Source of the DNA: Cyanophora paradoxa
Taxonomy: Eukaryota > Glaucocystophyceae > Cyanophorales > Cyanophoraceae
Direction of reading: 5' to 3'
DNA length: 64,000 bases
NCBI GenBank assembly: GCA_004431415.1
Contig: QPMI01000036.1
Coordinates: 382,001 to 446,000 of the forward strand
Below the pieces are notes generated by a model that saw only the letters and a list, made by a program, of their open reading frames with translations, made no database searches and was not told the DNA's origin. Of the stretch, positions 1-12,318 are shown piece after piece. The stretch's first letter is position 1, and the number at the start of each line of letters is the position of its first letter. A program made the translations under genes and the position numbers.

Positions 1-240
1 CCCGGCGAGCCGCGCCGCCCCCGAACGCGCCTCCGCCCTGCTCGTCCAGACGCGCCGCCGCCCGCCGTGCCTCCCGCCCCGCCCTGCGAGCCGCACCGCC
101 GCCCGCCGCGCCTCCGCCCCGCCCGGCGAGCCGCGCCGCCGCCCGCCGCGCCTCCGCCCGCCCGGCGAGCCACGCCGCCGCCCGCCGCGCTTCCGCCCCG
201 CCCGGCGAGCCGCCGCCGCCCGGGAGGAGCCCGGCGGCCG
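1..240. repeat. GC-rich minisatellite
   Basis: Degenerate tandem units of about 40 nt built on GCGAGCCGCGCCGCCGCCC. The open frames across it are Pro/Arg/Ala low complexity and have no gene-like content. Confidence 0.7.
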
Positions 241-1395
241 CGTTGGCCGGCGATGGCGCTCAGCGCGGACGAGGATCGCAGCAAGGCGGACGGGTGCCAC
301 GGTGCGGCCGCAGTCTTGGAGGTGATGTGATGCTTGCTAGCGGCTCGACCCGGTCGATTGCAATTGCATGCGCGCGGGTGCAAGACTGAGGGTGGCAATC
401 ATGAGTCAGCATGCGCACCGATGGAACAGATGCGATGTTGATGCCCAGCTGCGACGCTCGCTGCTGCGTCTCGCGGGAAGTGAGAGGGCGGCGAGCCGGG
501 GCGGTCGAAGCCTGCAGCTGGAGGTAGATGAGTTCGAACCTGGTGCGGCCGGAATCGGTGAGTTCGAACCTGGTGCAGTGCCGCGCGTGGCGAGCCACGC
601 CGGTGGGTGCTTCGCCGAAGCGCTAGCCGGTGCCGGCCGCGACCGGATCAGAACCATCGGCGCCGGTGCAACCGAGGCCGGCGGCCGCGGCCGGGGCAGC
701 TCTGTTGCACCGCGCTAGCCGCTAAGCGATGTCGCCGGTGGAAGCTTGATGCACTGCGGCAGCTGAGAACGAAGCTGATGTTTCTTGTACCCGGCAAAAA
801 CTCAAACTCGCAGGAGCTTGACGCCAGCTCGAGTCTCGGACTGGGAAGTACAAAGGTACTTGAGGCGGCCTAGAGGGCCACCCTGTGCCCCTCCGGTCCG
901 GTCTCGGCATGTATGACATGAATCGTCAGGCTCATCAAGCGCATTCAGGTGCATTTGGTCCGGCAGATATAACGCCACTTGGTGAGGCGCTAGATCGCAT
1001 TTTTGGAAAACGTGTTATTGCCCGTTCCAGGTCGACCCGACGGGACCCGGATCTCCCGGAACATGTCTCCAGACTTCTAGGGACATGCCTTGCTAGGATC
1101 CGGCGAGAAAACCCGGGTTTTGGGAGGTCGGGACATTTCATTTTGGCCTAGGGTGGGCACCCGAACACCCCCAAGTGGGGGAAGGGGAAGGGGGTCCTTC
1201 CCCAATGATACGTATATCTTACTGAAAATAAATAAAAGGTGCGTGGTGCGCGGCAAGCCCTTGAAGCTAAAGGACGTCGACCGTCCAACTCGACGAGCCT
1301 CGAAGGACCGGCGGCGACGAGGGCCACAGGCACTGACTCAGTGAGGGCCGGCGCCTGCCACGAACGCCGGCGCCTGCCGCGAGCCACTGATCGGA
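241..1395. other. Intergenic region without recognisable gene
   Basis: Composition falls toward average after about 300. Open frames here are short and show no domain, and I see no RNA gene. A short direct repeat (GAGTTCGAACCTGGTGC) occurs at about 531 and 560. The stretch from about 1140 to 1230, with polyadenylation-like AATAAATAAAA, may hold the 3' end of a transcript. Confidence 0.4.
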
Positions 1396-2672
1396 TCACT
1401 TCTTGGCCTTCCCCTTCGCCGCCGCCTTGGAGCTGGACGTCCCTGCGCTCCCCGGCCCGTGAGAAGCGGCGAACAAGAGTGGGCGACGGCGGCGGCGGTC
1501 CCACCGGGGGCCGAAGAGGCCAAAGCCGCGCGCTCGGCGGCCGCCGCAGCCTCCTCCGCCGCATCCGCCGCTGCCTTAGCTGCCGCCGCGGCCTCTGCCG
1601 CTGCCTTTGCCGCCGTCTTTGCCGCTGCTGCCGCCTGCGCCGCCGCTTCCTGCGCTGCAGCCGTACCGCCCCCGCTGCCACTGCCGCTGCCACGAGCCTT
1701 CTTCACCGGAGGCTCCTCCTCGTCCTCGTCCTCCTCGTCCTCGTCATCCTCCTCCTCCCCCTCCCCCTCTTCTTCGTCCTCCTCCTGCTGGACAGGTGCT
1801 TATCGTGTGGGGCGGGGCGGGGGCGGGGCGGGGTGGAGGGGGGGGGGTGTAGGATTTAGGGGGGTACGAGGGGGTACGCACGTCGGGTAGATCTAGAAGT
1901 ACCTTGGCGTGATCACTGCATACGTACTCCAGCCAGGCACGCTTCACGAGAAGCTCGCGGAGGCGGAAGCGGGCAAGGACGGCGCCGGGGATGTCGGCTG
2001 GCCTTTGGGGGATAGTAGAGATGGCCGCGCCCCCTACCCCAAACACGTCCTCCATGACGCGGACCGTGCTGACGCTCTCGAAAGGCCTCGCGCTGACCAA
2101 GGACACCTTGAGCTCCCATTCGTCCGTCTCCGTCGAAGCGGTGTTGACGCTCTTGACAGTGAATGATGGCGCCGGCGTCGCAGCAGACCGCGGGAACGCG
2201 GACGAAGGGCCGTTATACTTCTCGGAACCGCTCTCAAGCTCAAGAACCTGGAGTCCAACGCCAAGTGGTTCGACTCGGCCGTATCCACGCCTCCGAGGAT
2301 CGTGAAGCCCGAAGGGGAGTTCACCGTCAGCGAGGCCCACAGGAACGAACTTGAGCCGGCCATTCCCAGCCGGGCCAACGCAGCGGTAGTCGACCGCGAA
2401 CCCGTCCCTGCCGAGAAGAGGCATCGCGGGATCGGGGTCCTGGCCATGGTTGTACTCCAGCTTGGCGCTCATTTTCAAGAGGACCTGCAGCTTCCCAGCC
2501 TGCAGCTTCCGCTTAAAGGCTGCGCTAAGAATTAGAACGAACATCCGCGACATCGATGACGCGTGTGACGCGTGTGTGCACCCTTGCCCGGATTCTTGCC
2601 CGCCCCCTTGCCCGGATCCTTGCCCGCGCCCTTGACCGGATTCTTGGAGCCTTTGCTGACCTTCGGGGACAT
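1396..2672 (-). CDS. Hypothetical acidic/lysine-rich, probably nuclear protein
   Basis: I do not recognise a family. The proposed start at 2672 gives a lysine/glycine-rich leader with repeated GKGAGK-like units. A folded-looking section follows (about 2530-1890) without a known motif. Then come a long Glu/Asp run (encoded near 1790-1710), a PPVKKA patch, an alanine-rich stretch and a lysine-rich end (KAAAKGKAKK, stop at 1396). An ordered core, acidic tract and basic tail resemble histone chaperones or nucleoplasmin-like proteins, but this is only an inference from composition. At least two introns are needed to join the frames; one lies near 1800-1890 in a G/T-rich stretch. The gene is divergent from the release factor gene at 2909, so the roughly 235 nt between them should hold both promoters. 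Confidence 0.5.
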
Positions 2673-2908
2673 CGCTAGCTGTGGCCGATCACTCTGCGAT
2701 GCGCCGCGCGCGGCGTGGCCTTTGCTAAGCCGATGATTTGGTTGGCTGAGCTGAGTCGAGCAGCTGAGCGTTGGCGTTACCGAAGGCAGACTGAGAGCTG
2801 GCTCGAGACGGTTGGATGTGCCGAGCTGATCGTGCCTGACTCGACTGATTTGATCCAGGACAGCTGGGTACAGGAAGCTCCGGCGCAAAATCTCGTTCGT
2901 CCAGCGCC

Positions 2909-5865
2909 ATGGAGCCCGCGTTCGTCTCGGGCATCGCCGTCATTCGCCAAGCATGCATCGCCCCAGTGCAGCCGGTCACCGCGAAGAATCGGGCGGAGCA
3001 GGGGCGCACGCAGCGCCGGCTGCGCGCCAAGTTCCTGGGCCAGCAGATCGCCCAGTCGTTCGATGTTAGGCCGGCAGTGCACTTCTCGGCCGGCCCCGCC
3101 GCCCCCCGCTGCGAGGCCGCCCCCGCTGTCGCTGCCGCTCCCGCCGCCGACGCCGAGGAGGAGGAGGAGGTGCAGATTGAGGTAACGAAGGACATGCAGA
3201 ACACGGAGGTTCAGCGCCGCCGGTGCGCGGCCGCCGTTAGCTAAGCGGCTTGAGCGCCAGCGCTCCCCGCCCCCAGAGGGGCGCTGCACTGCGCCGCTGA
3301 CCTGTCCTTCGCGCAGCAATTTTGCCATTATCTCTCATCCCGACTCGTGCGCAAGCGCCCGCAGCTCAGAGCGGGCGTGACCGCTGACCCTCTTTACGCT
3401 TCCTCCGCCCCGCAGCGGCAAGACGACGCTGACGGAGAAGCTGCTGCTCTATGGAGGCGCCATCCAGGAGGCCGGGGCCGTCAAGGCGAGCCCGGGCGCG
3501 ACGCGGGCGGCCGCCGCCGCGTGCGAGCGCGCCTGACCGGCGGCGCCGGCGCGCAGGCGCGGCGGAACGCGCGGTCGGCGACGTCGGACTGGATGGAGCT
3601 GGAGAAGCAGCGCGGCATCTCCATCACCTCCACCGTCCTCCAGTTCGAGTACACGGCGCGCCGGCCCTCCCCCGCGCCCCTCGCCCGCGCCCACGCGTCC
3701 CCGCCGCTGACGCGCGCGCCTCGCGGACGGCAGGGCGCGTGCGTGAACCTGCTGGACACGCCGGGGCACCAGGACTTCTCGGAGGACACGTACCGCACGC
3801 TGGCCGCCGCCGACAATGCGGTCATGCTCATCGACGCCGGCAAGGGCCTCGAGCCCCAGACCCGCAAGTGCGCCCGCGCGGACTCTGCGCGCCCCGCGCG
3901 CACCGCCTCACACCTCTTCCTTCCAGGCTGTTCGAAGTCTGCCGGATGCGGGAGTGCGCCCCTTGCCCCGGCCGGCGCCCCCCCCGCCCCGGCCTCCCTT
4001 AGCTCCCCTCCCGCAGGCTGCCGATCTTCACGTTCTTCAACAAGATGGACAGGCCCTCGCTGGCGCCGCTGGAGCTGATCGACGAGATCGAGCGGGAGCT
4101 GGGGATGGCGGTGTACCCCGTGGTGTGGCCCATCGGCTCGGGTGACCGCTTCAAGGGCGTCTACGACCGCGCCTCCCGCAAGGTCCACCTCTTCACGTGC
4201 GCCCCGCCGGCCCCGCTCTGCATCCTACACGAGGCTGTGAGCTCGTCGCGCCCTCCGCCCTGACCCGGCGCGCCCCGCAGGCGCACGGCGCACGGCTCGA
4301 AGGCGGCGCAGGCGAGGACCGTCGACATCGTCCGCCCCGCCCCGCCCCGCCCGCACTGCGCCCCACCGCCCGCCCCCTCCGACGCCCCTTGGCCCCGCAG
4401 GAGGACCCGGAGCTGGAGTCGCTGCTGGAGGGGGAGCTGTACATGCAGCTGCTGGAGGACATCGAGATCCTGGACATGGCCGGCTCGGAGCTCGACATCG
4501 AGGCCGTGCACGCCGGCCAGCTCACCGCCGCCTTCTTCGGCTCCGCCGCCAACAACTTCGGCGTCCAGGCGAGGCGCCTTACTGGCTCGGTCGGACTCGG
4601 AGGCCTGAGGCGGGGGGCGGGGCGGCAGATCTTCCTGGACAGCTTCCTGGAGCTGGCGCGGCGCCCGACGGCCTTCGACTCCTCCGTCGGCGAGGTCGCC
4701 CCCGTCCACGACGACTTCACCGGCTTCGTCTTCAAGCTCCAGGCCCGCCCCCGCGCGCCCCCGCCCCCGCCCCCGCCCGCCCGGCGCCCCGATCCAACCG
4801 CGGCGCGCGCGCAGGCGAACATGGACCCGAAGCACCGGGACCGTATGGCCTTCGTGCGCGTCTGCTCCGGCGTCTTCCGCAAGGGCATGACCGTCCAGAA
4901 CGCCGTGCGCCCCGCCGGACCCCCCGCCCCCCCAGCCGCCGCCCCTCTCGCGCTCCCGCCGAGCCGGGCGGGCCGGGGCGCAGCGGACGGGGAAGACGGT
5001 GCGGCTCAACCAGTCCCAGAAGCTCTTCGGCCAGGACCGCGAGTCCGTCGAGATCGCCTACCCCGGAGACATCGTGAGCCCCGCCCGCCCCGCCTCCCGC
5101 GCCCGGTGCCGACGCGCGCCTCCCGCCCTTCCCCGCGCAGGTCGGCCTGAACAACCCCGTGCGGCCCCGCCCGCCCCCGCCCCCGCCCCTGCCCCCGCCC
5201 GTGTGACCCGCGTACCCCCCCAGGGCGCGTTCGCGATCGGGGACACGGTGTTCAACGGGAAGCGCCTCGAGTTCCCGCCCATCCCCTCCTTCTCCCCCGA
5301 GATCTTCGCCAAGGCAGCGGCCCCCCGCCCACCCCTCCCGCCCCCTCGGACCTGACGCGCGGCCGGCCCCGCGCAGCTGATCAGCCCGAACCCGTCGAAG
5401 TACAAGAACTTCAACAAGGGCCTCACCCAGCTCCTCGAGGAGGGCGCCGTCCAGGCACGCCCCGCACCACGCAGCAAAGCCTTGTGATTCGGCTTCTGAC
5501 GTGCCCCCGTGCAGGTGCTGTACGCGAAGGAGGACACGGCGCAGCGGGAGCCGATCCTGGCCGCCGTCGGGCAGCTCCAGTTCGAGGTCGTCCAGAGCCG
5601 CCTCCAGCAGGAGTACGGCGTCGAGACGGAGACGCAGACGCTGCCCTACACCCTCGCCCGCTGGGTCCCCGGCGGCTGGGAGGCGCTGGAGGCCATCGGG
5701 CCCCTCTTCAGCTCGCAGTGCACGGCCTTCTGCGACCGCTGGAACCGGCCCGTGCTGCTCTTCCGCAACTCCTGGAACCTCGACAGCTTCGTCGAGGAGC
5801 ACGGCGCCAAGCTCGAGCTCGTCGCCACCGCCCTGCCCCCGAAGGCCGAGCCCGGGAAGAAGTGA
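2909..5865 (+). CDS. prfC: Peptide chain release factor 3, organelle-type GTPase
   Basis: Bacterial-type RF3 is a translational GTPase that recycles RF1/RF2 from the ribosome; here it should act in plastid or mitochondrion. Joined exons give [17 protein letters not shown] (P-loop), [13 protein letters not shown] (switch I), [16 protein letters not shown] (switch II/G3) and FFNKMDR (G4), then the RF3 middle and C-terminal domains ending [10 protein letters not shown]. The first exon (2909-3222) is alanine-rich with an acidic end and is absent from bacterial RF3, so it is a candidate transit peptide. Exon 2 is only 30 nt (3317-3346). At least twelve introns of about 50-190 nt interrupt the gene. 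Several start with GC (for example at 3486, and after VQ and KLQ), all with AG acceptors. One junction near 3950-4015 fits only a GG or GA donor. Introns exclude bacterial contamination. Length matches RF3 plus the leader. Confidence 0.93.
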
Positions 5866-6375
5866 TACAAAGCCCGAGGCCCGCTTAGCTTTCTTAGCTT
5901 TCTTCTTCTTCTTCGCTTCCTTTCTGCTTGCGCGCCCGTTCTAGCTCCCCGACCCTCTGTCGCCCTTCGTTGTTCACGAGTTGCATGCATCGAGACTGAA
6001 GACGAGATGACTGGCAGTGTGGCGAGGCCGGGCGGCCGGCGACGAAGACGAATGAAAGCGCATGGTTAACAGTAGCAGGTACAACGAGGGTGGCACACTG
6101 TATACGTAGTCTTCGTACGGAAGGCGGGGAGGACGATCACGGGGCGGAGGGAGAGAGAGAAAGAACCTCGGGAGGCGTAAAAAAGGAACGGATGGATGTG
6201 CCGGGCGGGAGACTCGAAGATCGCGGACGGTTTCGACGGGGGAAGGCAGAACAGGAGGGACGCGGGGCTCGGCCCTCACTTGGGCGTGCCGGGCTCATTC
6301 GAATCCCTGCGCAGCCCCAGCGTGAGCACGACTCACATTCAGATGCCACTAGAAGAGGAGCGTACCAGAACTGGA

Positions 6376-7337
6376 TCGTCATCTTTGTGTCGAGGTCCGT
6401 GCTCTCGATGATCTGCGCGGGAACGTAAGCGTTGCAGGGGGTCGCCCGGAGGGAAAACGCCGTACCGACTTGAACTCCTCGAACGAAAGCATGCCATCAC
6501 GGTCCTTGTCCGCCTCGATGATCGTCTTGTCGACGATCTGCTGCAGCTGCACGTCTGCGGCACCCGGGCTTAGCTAGACAGCGGACTCGCCGCAGGCGCA
6601 TAGCGAGTCGATCGCACGCACCGTTCAGGTTGTTGCCAACCATGAGCTTGAGCACAGTGAAGAGCTCCCCGTTGGAAATGAAACCGTCCTCGTCAACATC
6701 GTACACCTTGAACGCGACTGCGCGAGCGGGGCGCGTCATCAGGCTGCGCCTCAAACGCGGCGAAACTACGAGAGGCATGCGGGGGCGCACAGCGAAGCTT
6801 CTCCTCCTTGTCGCCCTTGACGGAGAAGATGGAGAGAGCCGAGATGAACTCCTTGAAGTTCACAGTGTTGTCGTGATCCGTATCGAAGATTGATATAACA
6901 CGCAGCACGAGCGGGTTGGACGCGAGCTCTGCGCGTCCCCGGTGAGCAACCGCGGCAAGCACACGGAGGTAGGGTTTGGGCTGACCAGGTATGGAAAGGA
7001 ACTCATCGACCGAAATGTCGCCCGAGTTGTCTTTGTCCAGGCGCTTGAATCTCCTGTGTAGCCGCCTGATCTCTTTCTGGCTAACTGTTTTCGGCGCGGG
7101 TGCGTCAGCGGTGGCAGGCCCGGGCTCTCGGATAACCGGCGCTATCCCTCCAGCAGTGATCCTAACATGCATGTGCTCTGCCTCGTTCGCTAGAAGGGCC
7201 GGGGGGGGCGACGCACAGTGCGAGGCCTTCTCGATGGCCTCAATCTCGTGAGGCTTCAAGGCTGCTCCCGCGTTACCCTGAGGAGCACGTCAAAGCGCAC
7301 GGGCGAAGCCTGGGCGCGACGCGCTTTCGCGCACCAT
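6376..7337 (-). CDS. CNB1: Calcineurin regulatory subunit B
   Basis: Ca2+-sensing subunit of the phosphatase calcineurin. Four EF-hand loops are visible: [40 protein letters not shown] and [13 protein letters not shown]. The family-specific [12 protein letters not shown] and [10 protein letters not shown] segments and the final [15 protein letters not shown] block are also present. The start is unusual. The ATG codon alone (7337-7335) appears to be exon 1; an intron follows, and exon 2 opens with codons for [17 protein letters not shown]. The joined N-terminus MGNA matches the N-myristoylation signal of calcineurin B. The next intron begins GCGTCG, another GC donor. The 3' end is uncertain: the frame runs on after MTIQFW, or an intron begins at GGTACGC. 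Confidence 0.92.
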
Positions 7338-7380
7338 GGGTACGATGAACTATAATGGGGGGAGAAGAAAGGGGGGGATG

Positions 7381-7624
7381 ACCCTTTGATCCCTAGCGGT
7401 TCAGCCGGTTCTTCAGCCGGTTCTTCAGCAGCCGGTTAGACGGGGTCCAAGACGGCGGGGCGGGCCATAGGTCGGGACGGCCTGCAGCCTGCAGCGCTGG
7501 CCCGGGCAAGCCATCTGAGCATTCCCCTGGCCGCTCGCAGCTGTAAGCTGTGCTGCAGCGTCCCGCAGAGCGCCGAGAGAGATTTTGAAGCACCTGTAGA
7601 GCGCCGCGCGAAGCGCGCGCGACC
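7381..7624. other. Intergenic region between divergent genes
   Basis: Contains a short tandem repeat GGTTCTTCAGCC (about 7398-7432) and otherwise nothing I can assign. It lies between the 5' ends of calcineurin B (-) and the helicase gene (+), so both promoters should be here. Confidence 0.4.
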
Positions 7625-10600
7625 ATGTTTCCTGCGCGTGTGATGGCGCCGGCGCCGGCCGCAGCATATGCATGCGCAGCGCCATCGCCCTGGCCTTGGA
7701 GCGCGCGAGCGCATCTTGGCTGGAGCCAGCCAGCGAGGGCGAATTCGAATGGGCATCATTCTGCGCCGGTGCCGACGCCAGCTGCAGCTGTCAGTGAGCA
7801 GGACGCGCTTGCCCTCTACGGCATCCGTATGGAGGGGCATGCGGACTTCGGGAGCGTCGACGTGGACGACCGGCAGGTCCACATCCGGCAGATCATCATC
7901 TCCATCCGCGGGCGTCCGTGGATGCCGCTGCGCATCGACCTGCACCCGGCCTCCTCCGACTTCAGGGTCCTCGTTGGCGGCAGCGCCCACCACAAGGCCG
8001 CGAGGATACCCGACGGCGGCCTCCAGACGACGGTCGTCGCGAAAACGCCTCTCCGGCTGCAGATTATGTTCAGACACGCGGGCCAGCTGGGCGTCTCCCG
8101 CCAGGCGATCGTGCTGCAGTTCGGGGTGGCGCCCCCGGACGTTCTCGCTGTCACGCGCAAGTGCTTCGCGGCCGTCGTGCGAGTCGCGGACCAGGCAGCC
8201 CTCAACGCGGAGGCCCCGCCCTTCTACCCGCAGCACCTGCGGCGGCTCTTCGACGGGGCGGCGCCCCCCGCCCTCCTCCACGTCGCGAGCGCGCCACCGC
8301 TGCCCTCCTACGCCTCCCGCGAATCCTATCCTGGCCTCTACCCCGTCCCTGACGCGCTCCTCGCCCCTCCCGACGAGCTCGCGGTGCGGGGCCCGCCCCG
8401 CGCCCCGCCGCCCGCCGCCTGACGCACTCGCAGAAGCTGCCGCCGCTGGCGGCCGATGCAGGCCCGCTTGGGTACCTGGAGCACTTCCACAAGGCGCTGT
8501 TCATCGAGGAGGTGCAGATGCTCCACGACATCAAGGTCCCCCGGCCCCCCCCACTCCCCGTTAAGCTTCCGCCTCGACGCGCGCGACGGGCCGGGCGGCA
8601 GGCCTACGACCTCTTCCACGTCGCCCTGGCGCCGGCGGGCCGCGACTCGCCGCCGACTCTCCGCCGCCTCCGCGTCCCTGGCCTCCCCGAGAAGCGGCCC
8701 GACCTCCAGTGTGAGTATCTCCCGCCGAGCCCGTGTGAGGCGTGACGGGGAGCAGACGGGGACCTGCTGCGCGTGCGGGTGGCGGATAGCGACCAGGTCG
8801 AGTACCGCTGCTTCGTGCAGGCGGTCCTCGCGGCGCAGGCGCAGGTCCTCGCGGTCGTGCCGCAGGCCTTCGCGCTCCGCTGGCCCCCGCAGGGCCCGGC
8901 GCCCCGCTGTCACGTGCGCTTCACCTTCTGTCGCATGGGCCTCCGCCGCATGCACCAGGTCTCCGCGGGAAGAGTTCGCTCGGAGCGAGGGGAAGCCCTC
9001 ACTCCGACCGCAGGCCCTCGACGACGTCGTCGCGGCGGGGGCGGTGCCCCTCTTCCCCGCCGTGCCCCGCTCCGTCCTCGTCCTCGGCCCGCCCCGGCCT
9101 CGCGACCTCGACGCCGCCGAGGCCGACGCGGGGGCCGGGCTCGACGGCGAGCTCGAGGCCGGCGAGGCGTTCGGGGACCAGCTCGACGGGGAGGCGGAGG
9201 CGGGGGCGGAGGTGGCGGAGGACGAGGCCGCGGCGGCCCTCCACGGCCGCGGTGCACCGCCTGCACCCCCCGCGCCTCCCCGCCGCTCACGCCGCGGCAG
9301 ACGCGCTGGGTGTTCCGTACGACGCAGGGCACGGCGGGCCGTGCTTCCCCGTCATACGCGCGGCCTTCCCCTACGGGCCCGACGCCGGGCGCGAGGAGGG
9401 GCACAGCCGGCGGCGCCACCCGCGGCTGCAGCCGTCTCGCGAACTGAACCCCGAACAGCTCGAGGCCGTCGCCCGCGCCGTCGTCCGCCCGGGCCCCCAC
9501 CCCGCCCACCCCCGCCCCGCCGACCGCCGCGCAGCTGCACCCGCCCACCGGCGCGCCCTTCCTCGTCTGGGGCCCCGTCGGCACCGGGTGCGCTTCCTGC
9601 GCCTGTGCTCGGGCCGCCCGCTGAGCGGGGGCGCAGGAAGACGATGACGGCGGTGGAGGTGGTCGTGCAGGCGGCCCGCCGCTCGCCCGCAGCCCGCGTC
9701 CTCGTCGTCGCCCCCTCCAACTCGGCCGCCGACACCATCTGCTCCCGCCTCGCCCCGTCCGCGCCCTCGCCCCTCCCGCCCGCGGCGGGCCTCACGACCT
9801 GCGCAGGCACTTTCCGAAGGGCGCCATGTTCCGACTGTGCGCTGCCCCGCCCAGCACCCGGCGCGCTCTGATCTGGGGCGAACGGCAGGAACGGCTTCCA
9901 GCGGCCGCCCGCGTCCGTCTTCGCGGCCGTCCTGCCCTACTGCGTCACCGACGCCGCGACGGGCATCTTCGGCGCGTCTCGCGCCGCGCCGCGCCACGCC
10001 CGCCGGCCGCGAGCCGCCCGCAGACGTGCCGCCCCTCGAGGAGCTCGCCGCCTTCCGCGTCGTCCTCGCCGTGCGCCCCTCCCGGCCCGCGTTTAGAAGC
10101 ATTTCTTCGAAGCATCTTATAAGAGCTATAAGAAGCTGTTAGAAGCCTGTTAGAAGCCTGTTAGAAGGTCCTCGGCGCCCTCGCCGTGCGCCCGAATTTG
10201 TTTAGAAGCTAGAAGTTCACGAATAGAAGCTTAAGAGGCTATTAGAGCATGCTAGAAGCCTGTTAGAAGCCTGTTAGAAGGTCCTCGGCGCCCTCGCCGT
10301 GCGCCCCGCCCCGCCCCGGCCCGCCGCCCGCCGCCCGCCGACGGGCCGCAGACCTGCGCGGGCTCCGGCATCCTCCGCTCCCTCGGCCTCCCCGCCGGCC
10401 ACTTCCACTGGATCGTGTACGACGGCGCGCCCGCCGGCCCGCCCCCGCCGCGCCCGCGCCTCACCGCCGCGCAGAGGCGGGGCAGGCACTGGAGCCGGAG
10501 GCCCTCATCCCGCTGCAGAACGCCTCCGCCTCCACGCGGGTCGTCATCGCGGGGGACCCCCGCCAGCTGGGGCCCCTCGTCCGCTCGCCCCTCGCCGGCC

Positions 10601-11886
10601 GGCTCGGCCTCCACGTCTCGCTGCAGGCCCGCCCCCCGCCCCGCCCCGCCCCGCCGCCCGCCCGACGCACCGCAGGAGCGGCTGCTGGGGCAGGGGCCCT
10701 ACGCGAGGCGGGACCCGCGCTACCTCACGACGCTCCGCCGCAACTACCGCTCGCAGGCCGCCCTCCTCGAGGCCCGCCCCCCGCCCTCTCGCCGAGTCGC
10801 CCCCGCCGCGCGGCTCATGATCACGGCCGGCAGGTGCCGGGGCGGCTCTTCTACGAGGGGCGCCTCGTCGCGGCCGCGGAGCGGGACGAGGCGCTGCTCG
10901 GGTGGGGCGAGCTGGCGGCCCCCGTGCCCCTCCTCTTTTTCTCCGTCGAGGGCCAGGACGTGCGCGACGTCGACTCGCCCTCGCTGCACAATCCCATCGA
11001 GGCGAGCGCCGTCTGCGAGCTCGTCCTCAAGCTCCTCGCCTTCGGCTCCTCCGCCGCCGCCTCCAGGCTCACCACCGACTCCATCGGAGTCATCGCCCCG
11101 TACCGCAAGCAGGCGCCCCCCGCGGCCCCGTCCCCACCGGGCCGCCCTCACGCCGCGCCCGGCCCCCTCCGCAGGTTAGGTCCCTGCGCACGCTGCTCCG
11201 CTCCCGAGGCCTTGGCGCCATTCGAGGTGCTGCGCCGCCCAGCGCCCCGCCTGCCGGCCGACGGAGCCAGCGCCGCAGTGGGCACGGAATCCGACTATCA
11301 AGGCCAGGAAGAGAGGGTCAGGCGTCTTGCTTCTTCCCCCCTTCCGCCAGTCATTCCCCGCCCCGGCCCGCGCAGGTGATCATCGTGTCGACCACGGTGG
11401 CGCGGAAGGGCCGCCTCGCGCAAGCGCGGGAGCAGCGGCTCGGCTTCCTCAGGGACCCGAGGTCCTTCAACGTCGCCGTGACGCGCGCCAAGGCGCTGCT
11501 CATCGTCGTCGGCCACGCTGCCGTCCTCTCCGACGACCCCTGCTGGCGCGCCCTCATCCAGCACGCCGCCAAGCTCGGCGCCTACAAGGTGCTGCCCCGC
11601 GGCCGCCCCCGGCCCCGCCCGCCGAGGCTGACGGCCGCGGCCGCAGGGGGCGCCGTGCGAGGCGGCGGCGGCGGCGGCGGGCGGGGCGGAGGCGTCTGTG
11701 GAGGAGGTGGCGCGGGCGGCGGCGGAGCGGCTGCTGCTCGGGGCGGAGGAGGACGCGTTCCCCCCGCTCGACAACCTGGGGCACTTCTACGCCGACGCCG
11801 ACGACCTCGAGGTCCGCCCCGCGCCCGCCGCCGCCGCCGCCGCTGCCGCCGCCCCTCACCCGTCGCAGTTCCGCGTCGTCCTCTGA
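7625..11886 (+). CDS. MOV10/SDE3-like superfamily 1 RNA helicase
   Basis: UPF1-like RNA helicases of this branch act in RNA silencing and mRNA surveillance. The N-terminal part (7800-8960) has a MOV10-like beta-rich region including LEHFHKALFIEEVQM. The helicase core follows: LNPEQLEAV (Q motif), GPVGTGKT split by an intron (motif I), VVAPSNSAAD (Ia), YDEAGQALEPE split by a GC-AG intron (II), IAGDPRQLGP (III), LRRNYRSQ (IV), IGVIAPYRKQ, TESDYQGQEERVIIVSTT (V) and FNVAVTRAKALLIVVG (VI). The last exon, with an alanine-rich tail, stops at 11884-11886. The start at 7625 is the first in-frame ATG and is not firmly fixed. The intron at 10071-10351 carries the AT-rich repeat listed separately. Most introns are under 100 nt. 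Confidence 0.88.
10091..10306. repeat. AT-rich TTAGAAGCC repeat tract inside an intron
   Basis: A 53-nt unit occurs at 10141-10193 and again at 10254-10306 (offset 113). It begins with two AGAAGCCTGTT copies and ends GCCCTCGCCGTGCGCCC. More TTAGAAG-like variants fill the tract. The end of each unit resembles the exon end plus donor just upstream (10059-10079), so the tract multiplies a splice-donor-like sequence. Confidence 0.75.
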
Positions 11887-12318
11887 ATCCCCTCCCCCCC
11901 CTCCCCCCCCTCCTCCCCCCCCCCTTTCTTCGAGCCTTCTCGTGCCCGAAGGTCCTTTCTCCGCTTCCGAGCATGGAATGCCGTCGTTGGAATGGAGCGA
12001 GCATGCCTCGTTTTGGCCCGTGTTCGTGACAACGGCGCATTTCGTGAGTGCTCCGCCGGGCCGACGCGGACCTAGGATGCGTGGACGAGCGAGGTCGAAC
12101 GTCCACTTGGGCCGCCTCCGAGCCAGGCCGCATAACTCCGGACGCTGAACACGACTGCTGCTCAGCGGCTGACGTCGACATCTCCCTTCCCGGAGTCCGA
12201 CGGTCCCATCGCACAGGCCCAGTTGGAGCTCGGAGTATCAATCGAATGCTTGAATTACGTGAAATCAGCGTGACTACGAGCGCATTGGCGGGAACCGGGC
12301 TGGCCGCATGGGCCAAGG
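11887..12318. other. Intergenic region between convergent genes
   Basis: C-rich tract just after the helicase stop, then unique sequence. No gene-like frame seen. Confidence 0.4.

Noticed and set aside
2909..5865. RF3 as bacterial contamination
   Set aside because: The sequence is bacterial-type, but the frame is cut by many short introns with proper acceptors and a leader exon is present, so it is a nuclear gene for an organelle protein.
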